Numbered from the stretch's first letter, positions 15,120 to 24,078 are shown. The stretch: 33,672 bases of DNA from Weissella thailandensis (GCF_005405465.1 NZ_BJEC01000021.1:1-33672); one strand, 5' to 3'. Numbers and translations are program-made. The notes: a model not told the origin generated them from the letters alone.

Positions 15120-15148
15120 TTGAAAATTGTGCAAAATATCGCTAATAT
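15120..15148 (+). promoter_or_regulatory. Promoter of the dihydrouridine synthase gene
   Basis: TTGAAA (15120-15125) and TAATAT (15143-15148) are separated by 17 bp. This supports the ATG at 15210 as the start, because the promoter lies within the longer open frame that begins at 15120. Confidence 0.6.
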
Positions 15149-15209
15149 AAATAGGGTTTTAAAAATTTTCGTATCAAAAATACATATTTCTTTGAGAAAG
15201 GAACTTGAA

Positions 15210-16271
15210 ATGGTCCAAGTGAAATCGCCTTATTGGCAAAAAGTTGTGGACGATGCTCAAAAACATCCTGCCGTTCCAGGATTAGAGACAATCCCCTTCT
15301 TCACCATGGCTCCTATGGAAGCCGTAACAGATTCTGTTTTCCGTCGTGTCGTTGCTAAAGCTGGTGGCCCCGACGTTTACTTTACAGAATTCACAAATGC
15401 TCGCAGTATTACTCATCCAAAAGCTAAGTTTACCGTACAAGGTCGTTTGCACGTTGAAGAATCAGAACAAATGCCCGTCGCTCAATTATGGGGTGATCGT
15501 GGTATTGATTTTGAGACTGCCTGTTTTGACTTAAAAGAACGTGGCTATGAAGCCGTTGATATTAATATGGGATGCCCAGCTGCTACTGTCGTTAAGAATA
15601 ATAGTGGTTCTGATTTAATTCGCCATTTTGATAAAGCTGAAGAAATTATTGCTAGTGCTAAAAAAGCCGGCTTAGCTGTCTCTGTTAAAACGCGCCTTGG
15701 TTTCAATCAAATCGACACTTTTGAAGAGTGGATTCCATTTCTTCTAAAGCAAGATATCCCACTACTTACTGTTCATATGCGTACACGTAAGGAAATGTCA
15801 AAAGTGCCCGCCCACTTTGAGTACATTGACCGTTTAGTGCAATTACGTGATGAAATCGCCCCAAACACCTTGCTTCAAATCAATGGTGATATTAAAGATC
15901 GTGCTGACGGTCTTGAATTAGTTCGTCAACATCCTGGTGTTAATGGTATTATGATTGGCCGCGGGATTTTTGAGAATCCTTTTGCCTTTGAAATCACACC
16001 ACGAGAGCACACTCTAGATGAGACACTCACATTATTGCGTATGCAATTAGACTTATACGACCAATTCACCGCTGAATTTGGTCCCATGCATTTCCAAAAG
16101 TTAAAGCGTTTCTTTAAAATCTACGTTCGCCATTTTTCATATGCATCTGATTTACGAGTTGCCTTAATGGATACAAACAACACAACACAAGTCCGTGAAT
16201 TGCTTGATCAATTTGATGAACAATGGGCCGCTCAAAAAGCAGCCGACACTATTGCGATTACAACAAAATAA
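15210..16271 (+). CDS. tRNA-dihydrouridine synthase (Dus family)
   Basis: The 353-residue FMN enzyme reduces specific uridines in tRNA D-loops. Family motifs are FFTMAPMEAVTDSVFRRV (flavin-binding start, about 30-47), VAQLWG, and the active-site loop DINMGCPAATVVKNNSGSDL with the catalytic cysteine C122. SVKTRLGF and the C-terminal half NGIMIGRGIFENPFAF complete the TIM barrel. The start at 15210 has AAAGGAA 6 nt upstream; the open frame upstream to 15120 contains the promoter and is not translated. The subfamily (position specificity on tRNA) cannot be set from motifs alone. The gene is monocistronic. Confidence 0.92.
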   Translation: MVQVKSPYWQKVVDDAQKHPAVPGLETIPFFTMAPMEAVTDSVFRRVVAKAGGPDVYFTEFTNARSITHPKAKFTVQGRLHVEESEQMPVAQLWGDRGIDFETACFDLKERGYEAVDINMGCPAATVVKNNSGSDLIRHFDKAEEIIASAKKAGLAVSVKTRLGFNQIDTFEEWIPFLLKQDIPLLTVHMRTRKEMSKVPAHFEYIDRLVQLRDEIAPNTLLQINGDIKDRADGLELVRQHPGVNGIMIGRGIFENPFAFEITPREHTLDETLTLLRMQLDLYDQFTAEFGPMHFQKLKRFFKIYVRHFSYASDLRVALMDTNNTTQVRELLDQFDEQWAAQKAADTIAITTK

Positions 16272-16278
16272 TAATAAA

Positions 16279-16310
16279 AAAGGAGCATGTTCATCTGAAC
16301 ATGCTCCTTT
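16279..16310. terminator. Bidirectional terminator between dus and aldehyde dehydrogenase genes
   Basis: A perfect 15-bp stem AAAGGAGCATGTTCA (16279-16293) pairs with 16296-16310, with A/T runs outside on both strands, between convergent genes. Confidence 0.9.
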
Positions 16311-16327
16311 ACTGTAATCAGTTTAAT

Positions 16328-17698
16328 TTACTTAGTTGGTTCAAAAATTAAATGTTCGTTAACGAATGCATTCAATCCTAATTCACTTAGCTCACGACCG
16401 TATCCCGAGTTCTTAACACCACCAAATGGTAATTCAGGTAATGATGTCCATCCTGAGTTAATGAATGACATCCCTGTCTCAATTTGTTCGGCGACACGTT
16501 GTGCATGGTCAATATCACTTGAGAAAACAGTGTTCCCAAGACCATAACTTGAATCATTAGCCAATGCAATGGCCTCTTCTTCTGAATTAACCTTGTAAAC
16601 TTCAGCAACCGGACCAAACAATTCTTGATTGTAGATTGGATTGTCCTTAGTAATATATGTCAAAATAGTTGGCTGGAAGAAGAATCCATCCCCTTCAACC
16701 GGCTCTTGACTATAAACTAACGTCGCTCCACCAGCAACAGCACTATCAACTTGCTTCTGTAGTTTCTCTTGCGCACTCTTAGATGATAATGGTGCCACAT
16801 CAGTTTCAGGATCCATTGGATCTCCTACCTTAGCCTTTGAGAAACCATCCTTTAGAATATCGATAAACTCATCAAACTTATCAGCCAAAACAATGAACCG
16901 CTTTGATGACGTGCAAACTTGTCCTGCATTGTACAAACGTGCACCTGGCGCAACAGTCTTAACTTCATCCCAATCCGCATCATCTAAAATAATGAATGCA
17001 TCATTACCACCAAGTTCAAGGGTTGACTTCTTTAATGCCTCACCGGCTTCTTTGGCAACGGCTGCACCACCACGTTCAGAACCCGTCAAGCAAACACCAG
17101 CGACACGTGGATCATGAATAGCCTTCGCTACTAAGTCATAATCGATAAACAAATTAGTCAAAGCACCCTCTGGGGCACCGGCCTCAATGACTAAGTCAGC
17201 AAATAGTTGGGCTGACTTGGCACAAATTGATGCATGCTTCAAAATCATTGGATTACCAACAATAAAGTTTGGCGCAAAGACACGCACAACTTGATATAAT
17301 GGGAAATTCCATGGTTCAACCGCCACGATGACACCCGTTGATTGCTTAACATAGTGCGCATTTCCTGCTGGTGATTCTACTGGCGTGTCGGCCATGAATT
17401 CCTCACCTTTTTCGGCGTAATAAGAAACAATACTTGCACACAAGTCGACTTCACCTTCGGCTTCAGTTAATAACTTCCCCATGTCATAAGTCATTGCCTT
17501 AGCTAGTTCTTCTTTATGCGCCACAATTGCATCAGCAATTTTCTGTAATGTTGCCGCACGATCACTAACAGATGTACCACGCCATGTTTTATATAAAGCG
17601 TGACCAGTTGCTAGTGCTTGCTCTAAATCTGATTCTGTTGCATTATCATATTCCTGTAAGACTTCCCCAGTATATGGATAGGTTGTTTTATATGCCAT
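16328..17698 (-). CDS. NAD(P)-dependent aldehyde dehydrogenase (succinate-semialdehyde dehydrogenase-like)
   Basis: The 456-residue protein of the aldehyde dehydrogenase superfamily has the general base in LELGGNDAF (E228) and the catalytic cysteine in GQVCTSSKR (C262). The NAD-site block VEPWNFPLYQVVR and the C-terminal ELPFGGVKNSGYGRELSELG are also present. The pattern resembles GabD/YneI-type succinate-semialdehyde dehydrogenases, but other small aldehydes are possible. The start is the ATG at 17696-17698 with GGGGG upstream; the 12 extra codons in the open frame lack a ribosome site. No GABA pathway genes are nearby, so a general detoxifying role is equally plausible. Confidence 0.87.
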   Translation of the reverse strand: MAYKTTYPYTGEVLQEYDNATESDLEQALATGHALYKTWRGTSVSDRAATLQKIADAIVAHKEELAKAMTYDMGKLLTEAEGEVDLCASIVSYYAEKGEEFMADTPVESPAGNAHYVKQSTGVIVAVEPWNFPLYQVVRVFAPNFIVGNPMILKHASICAKSAQLFADLVIEAGAPEGALTNLFIDYDLVAKAIHDPRVAGVCLTGSERGGAAVAKEAGEALKKSTLELGGNDAFIILDDADWDEVKTVAPGARLYNAGQVCTSSKRFIVLADKFDEFIDILKDGFSKAKVGDPMDPETDVAPLSSKSAQEKLQKQVDSAVAGGATLVYSQEPVEGDGFFFQPTILTYITKDNPIYNQELFGPVAEVYKVNSEEEAIALANDSSYGLGNTVFSSDIDHAQRVAEQIETGMSFINSGWTSLPELPFGGVKNSGYGRELSELGLNAFVNEHLIFEPTK

Positions 17699-17835
17699 AA
17701 TATCCCCCTTTGTATAAACGACAATCAGTAGCAATCCATGCTACGCCATCATTATAACGCTAATCGACTAAAAAAGCGCTTAAAAAAATTTCACAAAGAA
17801 GGTGTTTTTATGTTTAAAAAATCACAACCAAGCCT

Positions 17836-18780
17836 TTAACGGCGCTTTTTTCGGCGACGCTTGCCACTTGTGATTTTTCGCAAATTCCCATCTGGTCGCC
17901 GCTGGGCTGCAGGACGTTTAGCAGCCGTTGGCACAGGGTCTTCCGGATTCAAACTAGTAGCAAAAAGGCCTTCTAACCAGGCAATCAAAATCTGTCCAAT
18001 CACCATAATTGTTCCAATTAAATTCAAATAGACAATTAGCACAAGCAATGATCCTAATGATTGATAAAAACCAACATTTTTTACAGTAAATTGCGCATAC
18101 CACCCAAATGAATAGTTCAAAATGATCATCAAAACAACTTCAATACCCGATCCAATGATCAGCGGCTTTAGTGCAATCCTTTTAGCTGGTAACGCTGCAT
18201 TGAATACACACATCATCACCCAAACACCCGCTAAAGTAATCAGCCAACGTTGTTTCGTGATAAATTCTAGCCACCCGATTCCTGGAATAGCGGCAATAAT
18301 CGCTGGCAAAAATGCACTAACAACGATTACGACAACCGCTGATACCAAAATAACCAGTAACCATAAAAAACTAAACACACGCGTCAGTAAACCACTGACC
18401 CGTTCTGGTACATCATACACAGCATTAAATGATTTACGAATAATTGCTAGCACTGAACTCGCTGCCCAAATCGTTGTCACAATTGAAAATGACAAGATTC
18501 CGACGCCACCTTTTAGGACCGATTTAATAATCGGCTCTAAAATCGACATAATATTACTTGGAAGCTGTTCCGAAAGTAATGTTATTAATTCGTTCGCACT
18601 CAGCCCCGCCAAACTGGCAACCGCACCAACACTCATCAAAATAGGAACCATCGACAATAAGGCATAATATGTAATAGTCGGGCCCACCATTTTGAGATTT
18701 CCGCGTTTCAAAAACGTTTGGAATTGTTCAATCTGAAATTTCTTTGTTAGGCGGTGAACATCAACAAGAATTTGTCGCAT
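17836..18780 (-). CDS. YihY/BrkB-family membrane protein
   Basis: The 314-residue protein has about six transmembrane helices and the YihY/virulence factor BrkB signature: TITYYALLSMVPILMSVGAVA near residue 35 and GLLTRVFSFLWLLVILVSAV further on. The family was once called RNase BN, but that activity belongs to another protein; the real role is unknown. The C-terminal tail is very basic (QRRPDGNLRKITSGKRRRKKRR minus a few residues) and cytoplasmic. The start is the ATG at 18778-18780 after GGAGGG; the longer in-frame extension contains this ribosome site. No clear terminator follows, only a distant AAAAAAGCGC/GCGCTTTTTT pairing that overlaps the last codons. Confidence 0.88.
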   Translation of the reverse strand: MRQILVDVHRLTKKFQIEQFQTFLKRGNLKMVGPTITYYALLSMVPILMSVGAVASLAGLSANELITLLSEQLPSNIMSILEPIIKSVLKGGVGILSFSIVTTIWAASSVLAIIRKSFNAVYDVPERVSGLLTRVFSFLWLLVILVSAVVVIVVSAFLPAIIAAIPGIGWLEFITKQRWLITLAGVWVMMCVFNAALPAKRIALKPLIIGSGIEVVLMIILNYSFGWYAQFTVKNVGFYQSLGSLLVLIVYLNLIGTIMVIGQILIAWLEGLFATSLNPEDPVPTAAKRPAAQRRPDGNLRKITSGKRRRKKRR

Positions 18781-18882
18781 GCTTACTCCCTCCTTCACTA
18801 AATATACACCCAGTATCTCAATGTTTGATGTAGATAGCAAATACTAAGTTATGATATTTACATACCATTTCTAATAAAATAA

Positions 18883-18922
18883 AAACTGACGACAAATCTA
18901 TATAACGATTTATCATCAGTTT
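18883..18922 (-). terminator. Terminator after acetoin reductase gene
   Basis: The arms 18907-18922 and 18883-18898 pair over 16 bp on the minus-strand transcript, with two G-U pairs that would be A-C mismatches on the plus-strand transcript, followed by a T-run. It is thus oriented to serve the minus-strand gene at 18944-19717. Confidence 0.75.
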
Positions 18923-18943
18923 AAAATTTAAATTAATTATTCA

Positions 18944-19750
<807 letters not shown>

Positions 19751-19754
19751 CTAT

Positions 19755-19783
19755 AGTTTAGCATAAATCCTTTAGTTTGTTAA
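19755..19783 (-). promoter_or_regulatory. Probable acetoin reductase promoter
   Basis: On the minus strand, TTAACA (complement 19778-19783) and TAAACT (complement 19755-19760) are 17 bp apart. The match is moderate, but the position, 38 bp upstream of the start codon, is suitable. Confidence 0.4.
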
Positions 19784-19816
19784 TAGTTTCACAATTAACC
19801 TCACTGGAATAAAAAA

Positions 19817-19854
19817 ACGTTTAATTAGTGGTAGTTAAAACTAATTAAACGGTT
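19817..19854. terminator. Bidirectional terminator-like hairpin
   Basis: AACGTTTAATTAGT (19817-19829/30) pairs with ACTAATTAAACGGTT (19840-19854) with one bulged G. Seven A residues precede it and TTCTTTTTT follows. It separates the butA promoter from the small ORF and regulator region. Confidence 0.7.
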
Positions 19855-19860
19855 CTTTTT

Positions 19861-20022
19861 TAGATAATAATGGGATATTCAACTTGGTTCACGCATATTA
19901 TAATTCAATATGCATAATTCATTAACTAGCTTTAAACATATAAACTTCTGTTAACTGCCGGTTATAAAAAGTTTAATGCTACCACTTATTAAAAAATCAG
20001 TGCATACCATATATTCCAAATG
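19861..20022. other. AT-rich non-coding stretch
   Basis: No gene is seen. A 7-bp inverted repeat GCATATT/AATATGC at 19893-19913 is the only clear structure. The rest is AT-rich sequence that could be the untranslated tail of the small ORF at 20023-20220. Confidence 0.4.
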
Positions 20023-20220
20023 TTAGTTAACGTCATTTTTTATTTGATAATATGTTTGAATTTCTAAATAAATAACAATTCCAAATGCAAGATACTTCTG
20101 AAATGTTTCACCTAAATTGAATTGATTACTCGTTACTAACTCAACGACTTCATTCCCTGTAATCAATAATAATAGATGTACAGGAGTTAATCGCCGGTAT
20201 TTCTTCGAAGACCACATCAA
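20023..20220 (-). CDS. Small hydrophobic ORF of unknown function (up to 65 aa)
   Basis: The frame encodes a charged N-terminus (SSKKYRRL) followed by two hydrophobic stretches (VHLLLLITGNEVVELV and YLAFGIVIYLEIQTYY) and could be a small membrane peptide. The start is doubtful. The TTG/ATG at 20215-20220 has no ribosome site directly in front. A very strong AAAGGAGGT (20261-20269) lies about 41 nt upstream, with a small hairpin between. It has no double-glycine leader typical of bacteriocins. It follows the LytTR regulator on the same strand and could be its target, or may be a remnant of a larger gene. Confidence 0.35.
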   Translation of the reverse strand: MMWSSKKYRRLTPVHLLLLITGNEVVELVTSNQFNLGETFQKYLAFGIVIYLEIQTYYQIKNDVN

Positions 20221-20226
20221 AAACTT

Positions 20227-20269
20227 AATATATCAACATGCCATCAATATATTAGTACTCACCTCCTTT
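20227..20269 (-). promoter_or_regulatory. Detached Shine-Dalgarno plus hairpin ahead of the small ORF
   Basis: AAAGGAGGT (complement 20261-20269) is followed by a hairpin with 7-bp arms AATATAT/ATATATT (20247-20253 with 20227-20233). The ATG/TTG of the 65-aa frame follows 7 nt later. Within the loop, ATGs open only tiny frames (MAC-stop and MLIY-stop). The hairpin would bring the ribosome site to a normal distance from the start. Confidence 0.35.
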
Positions 20270-20341
20270 CCAAACCATCGTATCTATTTTTTTATAATCC
20301 GTGATAATAAAAATTTATCGTTGATTTTTTACTATTAACCG

Positions 20342-21109
20342 TTAATTTAACCTATGGATTCGTTGCCAGGCTTTCTTAAAATTTTGCTTTTTGCGCACAG
20401 ATAATGGACACCATATTTTATTATCAACATCAAAATAAACACGATTAAGCCTAATATCAAAATAACTAACAGACATCAAATTAATAACAAATCCTTTATG
20501 AGAACGAAATAAATTTTTGTGTCGTTTCTCGATACTTGAAAGTGAATCATTAATTTCAATAATTTTATTTTTAGCATAAAGCACGACACGATTAACGTGA
20601 TTGGGTTTAGAGGCAACGTAAAGGACTTCTGAAATTGGAATATCATAATAGCGTGTATGTAATTTATAAACGAATTTCTCCGGATTGTTTTTCATATGAC
20701 TAACCACTAAACCCAAGGCAATATTAATATCTTCCCGAATTGCGTCTTCTATATCATCAACATTTTTATTTTTAGAAATGCAATCCAGGGGCGTTAACCG
20801 ATGTTCTAATATCAGCGTTGATAATTTATCATGTCCGTTAATAAAAACAAGACTAGCCAGTGGTAACCAATGTCTAATATACTTCCCTAATTCAATAATA
20901 TTAAGATCACTAGCTAGTGATTCTGCATTTAAAAAGAACAAAATATTTTGATGATTACTCATTTTCACAAATTTTTGAACACTTCGAACATCACTTGTTA
21001 CAAGCTTAATGCTAGTATCTAATTCTTCAAATTCTGTATACCGCTTAATAAAATTAGATATCCAAGTTAGGTGATGTCGACTATCTTCTAATATTATTAT
21101 TTCTAACAC
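20342..21109 (-). CDS. LytTR-family response regulator with degenerate receiver domain
   Basis: The 255-residue protein has the architecture of AgrA/PlnC-type regulators. A receiver domain (about 1-125) is followed by a LytTR DNA-binding domain (about 145-250, with YDIPISEVLYVAS, HRNLFRSHKGFVINL-like RHKNLFRSHKGFVINL, and a final YFDVDNKIWCPLSVRK). The acidic pair E8-D9 of the receiver is present. The position aligned with the phosphorylated aspartate of AgrA (FLDI) is asparagine, N61, in FFLNAES. The next conserved strand reads FINGH instead of FVTSH-like. No histidine kinase or peptide pheromone gene is nearby. It starts at GTG (21107-21109), 7 nt after GGAGG. It probably works without phosphorylation. 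Confidence 0.82.
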   Translation of the reverse strand: MLEIIILEDSRHHLTWISNFIKRYTEFEELDTSIKLVTSDVRSVQKFVKMSNHQNILFFLNAESLASDLNIIELGKYIRHWLPLASLVFINGHDKLSTLILEHRLTPLDCISKNKNVDDIEDAIREDINIALGLVVSHMKNNPEKFVYKLHTRYYDIPISEVLYVASKPNHVNRVVLYAKNKIIEINDSLSSIEKRHKNLFRSHKGFVINLMSVSYFDIRLNRVYFDVDNKIWCPLSVRKKQNFKKAWQRIHRLN

Positions 21110-21378
21110 TATTCATCCTCCACCACTAATTTTTAACCCTTTTATTTCTAATTAGTATCAAGACTATTTCCATTTATAAAAGACACAAATTAGGAAAAAT
21201 TGTCCATTATTTTAATTTTTGATTTCCTAACCCTTATCTAATAAATATTGTTTGTGCTATAAAGGTTAACCCCATTTCAAATTAAAGAACCTCCTTCCCA
21301 CATATATACATCCTAAAGCTCTTTTATTACCCCTATTAAAAATAATTTTAACCGTCCACTTTTTATTATTTAACGTTA
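21110..21378. other. Non-coding AT-rich region upstream of the LytTR gene
   Basis: No convincing gene is present. A long inverted repeat TTAGGAAA (21190-21197) and TTTCCTAA (21223-21230) with further A/T pairing inside could be a weak terminator or a protein-binding site. I could not identify a good promoter for the regulator gene here. A 75-codon open frame running leftward from 21493 crosses the terminator at 21381-21415 and is not credible. Confidence 0.4.
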
Positions 21379-21380
21379 AA

Positions 21381-21415
21381 AAAGCAGATGACTCTTTAAA
21401 AGAATCATCTGCTTT
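21381..21415 (-). terminator. Terminator after the small membrane protein gene
   Basis: Arms TCATCTGCTTT/AAAGCAGATGA (21405-21415 with 21381-21391), with additional TCTTT/AGA pairing inside, are followed on the minus strand by TTTTTT. It ends the lipase and small membrane protein operon. Confidence 0.85.
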
Positions 21416-21440
21416 CCTATAAAATGTTCCATGTGAAACA

Positions 21441-21656
21441 TTATTTATTTTCTTCAGGTTTGTTATCTTTAACATAGTTCCAAAAACTACCAACTGCCGA
21501 TATTAGATCAAATCCTGGTAAGATAATAATATAGACCCACACCGAAAATGAATCCGTGGGTTTAAAAATTAAATACCACAATATATCAATCATTAGCTGT
21601 ACAAACAGTTGCCGTGGTGTTGCTCGAAAAAATGTTTTTCCAAAAGCACCTATCAT
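21441..21656 (-). CDS. Small membrane protein (71 aa), unknown
   Basis: It has two predicted transmembrane helices (QLMIDILWYLIF and VYIIILPGFDLISAVGSFW), a basic N-terminus and a charged C-terminal tail (VKDNKPEENK). No family is recognised. GAGG lies 7 nt before the ATG. It begins 14 bp after the stop codon of the alpha/beta hydrolase and shares its terminator, so the two form an operon. Confidence 0.65.
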   Translation of the reverse strand: MIGAFGKTFFRATPRQLFVQLMIDILWYLIFKPTDSFSVWVYIIILPGFDLISAVGSFWNYVKDNKPEENK

Positions 21657-21670
21657 TATATAACCTCAAT

Positions 21671-22564
21671 TTACAGCCATTTCTTTAAAAAATTAGCCTT
21701 TATTTCTGTGTTTTCGGGTGTCATATAAGCATCCGGACCATGACCTGTACCATCCACGATATGGACTTCTGCTCGGTCATCACTAACCACTTCACGAGCA
21801 GCTGCTATCATATTCACCGTCTGTTGGTATGGTACAACAAAGTCAGCGGTTCCTGCAAATGCCAATATCGGTGGCATTACAGTGCTGAAATACGTTGCTG
21901 GGTTGTATTCCTTCACTTTATCTGGCACATCTTTGGGAGCTTGTTGCTTAAACATCTGCCCTTCAAAGGATTCTGATGTCCCAGTCTCTGGATACTTAGG
22001 TATAACGCCACTTTCCTCAAATTGCTCTGAAAACTTATCAAATTCGTATGGGCCATACAAAGAGATAATTGCATTTACCTTTTCAGATTCACTAGCAGCT
22101 TCCCCAAAATCATGATTGAACATGGCGTTGGCTGATGCTGTAACACCTGTCAATAATGCTAAATGAGCCCCTGAAGACTCTCCCATTAAGGCAACATGAT
22201 CCATGTCTAGTTGATACTCGTCAGCGTGCGCACGCAAAAAACGAATAGCAGCTTTGATTTCATAAATCTGCGTTGGAAAATCTGCATCTTGAATCAAAGT
22301 ATATGACACACTAGCAACGGCGTATCCTCTATCCAAAAGCCTTAGTGCTGGTTCAAGTTTGTGTGAACTCTTATCACCAAAAACTAATCCACCACCAAAG
22401 ACATCCACAATTACCGGAAAAGGCCCTTGACCTTCATTTGGTAAATAAATATCTAAATCACGACGGGCACCCGCCATGTAAGACACATCTTGCCATTGTT
22501 TTTCAATATAATCTGTTTTTGCGACCGTCCGTTGATAATCACGATCAATAAATCTCTCTGCCAT
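21671..22564 (-). CDS. Alpha/beta hydrolase (esterase/lipase, BD-FAE-like)
   Basis: The 297-residue cytoplasmic hydrolase has a GxSxG nucleophile elbow, GESSGAHLA (about residues 137-145). The acid appears in FAGTADFVVPYQQT, and the catalytic histidine lies near the C-terminus in GTGHGPDAY. The oxyanion-hole segment reads VFGGGLVFG, where the hormone-sensitive-lipase group has HGGG; the histidine is replaced by phenylalanine. It probably cleaves short-chain or feruloyl-like esters; the substrate is unknown. There is no signal peptide. It is the first gene of a two-gene operon with the small membrane protein. Confidence 0.83.
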   Translation of the reverse strand: MAERFIDRDYQRTVAKTDYIEKQWQDVSYMAGARRDLDIYLPNEGQGPFPVIVDVFGGGLVFGDKSSHKLEPALRLLDRGYAVASVSYTLIQDADFPTQIYEIKAAIRFLRAHADEYQLDMDHVALMGESSGAHLALLTGVTASANAMFNHDFGEAASESEKVNAIISLYGPYEFDKFSEQFEESGVIPKYPETGTSESFEGQMFKQQAPKDVPDKVKEYNPATYFSTVMPPILAFAGTADFVVPYQQTVNMIAAAREVVSDDRAEVHIVDGTGHGPDAYMTPENTEIKANFLKKWL

Positions 22565-22594
22565 ATTAACCCCCTAAAATCTCTCTTAAATAAA

Positions 22595-22624
22595 AAAGGA
22601 TAATTGCCTACACAACTATCCTTT
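22595..22624 (-). terminator. Terminator after the AAT-family permease gene
   Basis: On the minus strand AAAGGATAGTT (22614-22624) pairs with AATTATCCTTT (22595-22605) with one G-U pair, followed by TTTTA. Confidence 0.75.
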
Positions 22625-22633
22625 CATCATACA

Positions 22634-23983
22634 CTATTTTTTACTCTTTATTCTCAAACTTATAATAATCATTATCACGAACCAGACAATTGCCAAGACG
22701 GTTGTTGGCATGGTATCCGGTGTAAACAACAAAATCAAGAAAATACCAATCAAAAATGCGATAGTTAGATAATTCGTAACTGGTGCACCAGGCATTTTAA
22801 ACAGTTGTTTACCATTTTTGAAGTCCGTTGATTTACGATACTTCAAATGAGCATATACTAAGACAGCATACATAACAACAAAGGCTGCAGATGCAACTGA
22901 CGTTACTAAATCAAAGGCATTAGCTGGGAAGAAGAAATTCAACACAACTGCTAATGCAATAAGCGCTGTTGAAATGTTAATTGCATTAAATGGAATATAA
23001 CGCCTGTTTAACTGACCTGCGTATCCCTTACCTTCTGATAACGAAAACAACATACGACCAGTTGTAAAGATAGCACTGTTTAATGACGATGCTGCTGCAG
23101 TCAAAACAACAAAGTTAATAATCTCTGCTGCTCCTGTCACACCAATACCTGCAAACACTTGCACGAATGGTGACTCACCAGCACTATAATTCGTCCATGG
23201 TTGAATACACATAATAGCTATCAATGCACCGACATAGAAAATTAAAATTCGCATAATAATCGAATTAATAGCCTTCGGAATATTTTTATAAGGGTCTTGT
23301 GCTTCTGCAGCAGTCATACCAACAAATTCAATTCCTAAGAAAGCAAAAAATACCATTTGAAATGCCGATAGCAAGTGGCGACCACCGTGAGCAACAAAAC
23401 CATGCTGCCATAAATTACTAATAGATGTGACACCTGACGAAGTCTTTGTATGTAAGACCATCATAATCACACCAGTAGCAATCATCGCCAATATGGCAAT
23501 AATTTTAATCATTGAGAACCAAAACTCTGTTTCACCAAAGGCAGCAACAGCAATGATATTAATACCATATAAGACGGCTAGGAATCCTAATTCCCATATC
23601 CAGATGGGTACATTAGGAAACCAGAAGTTCATATAATTTCCAACAGCCGTTAATTCCGCCATGGCAATGATGATCCAGCCAATCCAGTAAGTCCAACCAA
23701 TAACGAACCCTGCTTTGGGCCCAACATATTTTTCAATAAATCCGACAAAGGTTGCTCGGTTAGGGTCAGTTAGTAATAACTCCCCCAACGCGCGCATCAT
23801 CCAAAACATAAAAAGCCCAACAATAATGTAGACCAGTAAGATGGCAGGTCCTGCCGCACTGATGGATCGACCTGCTCCCAGGAACAGTCCAGTACCAATC
23901 GTTCCTCCCAAGGCAATCATCTCAACATGACGGCCAGTCAACCCTCTTTCCAGTTTCTGAGGGGAACCTTTTTGTTGTGACAT
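22634..23983 (-). CDS. Amino-acid permease, AAT family (APC superfamily)
   Basis: The 449-residue permease has 12 transmembrane segments and the AAT signature near the N-terminus: LERGLTGRHVEMIALGGTIG followed by TGLFLGAGRSISAAGPAI. FLGIEFVGMTAAEAQDPYKNIPKAI marks the central loop. The family imports amino acids such as aromatic amino acids, lysine, proline, GABA, or D-alanine/D-serine/glycine; motif reading does not separate them. The start is the ATG at 23981-23983, 8 nt after AAGGAA. A GTG two codons earlier is too close to that site. It has its own promoter and terminator. Confidence 0.88.
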   Translation of the reverse strand: MSQQKGSPQKLERGLTGRHVEMIALGGTIGTGLFLGAGRSISAAGPAILLVYIIVGLFMFWMMRALGELLLTDPNRATFVGFIEKYVGPKAGFVIGWTYWIGWIIIAMAELTAVGNYMNFWFPNVPIWIWELGFLAVLYGINIIAVAAFGETEFWFSMIKIIAILAMIATGVIMMVLHTKTSSGVTSISNLWQHGFVAHGGRHLLSAFQMVFFAFLGIEFVGMTAAEAQDPYKNIPKAINSIIMRILIFYVGALIAIMCIQPWTNYSAGESPFVQVFAGIGVTGAAEIINFVVLTAAASSLNSAIFTTGRMLFSLSEGKGYAGQLNRRYIPFNAINISTALIALAVVLNFFFPANAFDLVTSVASAAFVVMYAVLVYAHLKYRKSTDFKNGKQLFKMPGAPVTNYLTIAFLIGIFLILLFTPDTMPTTVLAIVWFVIMIIISLRIKSKK

Positions 23984-24050
23984 CTTCACACTTCCTTTTT
24001 TATTAAATACTTCATACTACTTTGCTGAATCTCTCACAGACATATTAACT

Positions 24051-24078
24051 AGTATATAAGAATTTTCAAATTTTTCAA
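24051..24078 (-). promoter_or_regulatory. Promoter of the AAT permease gene
   Basis: On the minus strand TTGAAA (complement 24073-24078) and TATACT (complement 24051-24056) are 16 bp apart. Confidence 0.6.

Noticed and set aside
17771-17851. Terminator formed by AAAAAAGCGC and GCGCTTTTTT around the end of the YihY gene
   Set aside because: The loop is about 60 nt and one arm lies inside the last codons, so the pairing is probably fortuitous.
20023-20220. Bacteriocin precursor controlled by the LytTR regulator
   Set aside because: There is no double-glycine leader, no ABC exporter, no immunity gene and no pheromone or kinase gene nearby.
21266-21493. 75-codon open frame on the minus strand overlapping the small membrane protein gene's end
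   Set aside because: It runs straight through the strong terminator at 21381-21415, has no ribosome site and shows no recognisable protein features.
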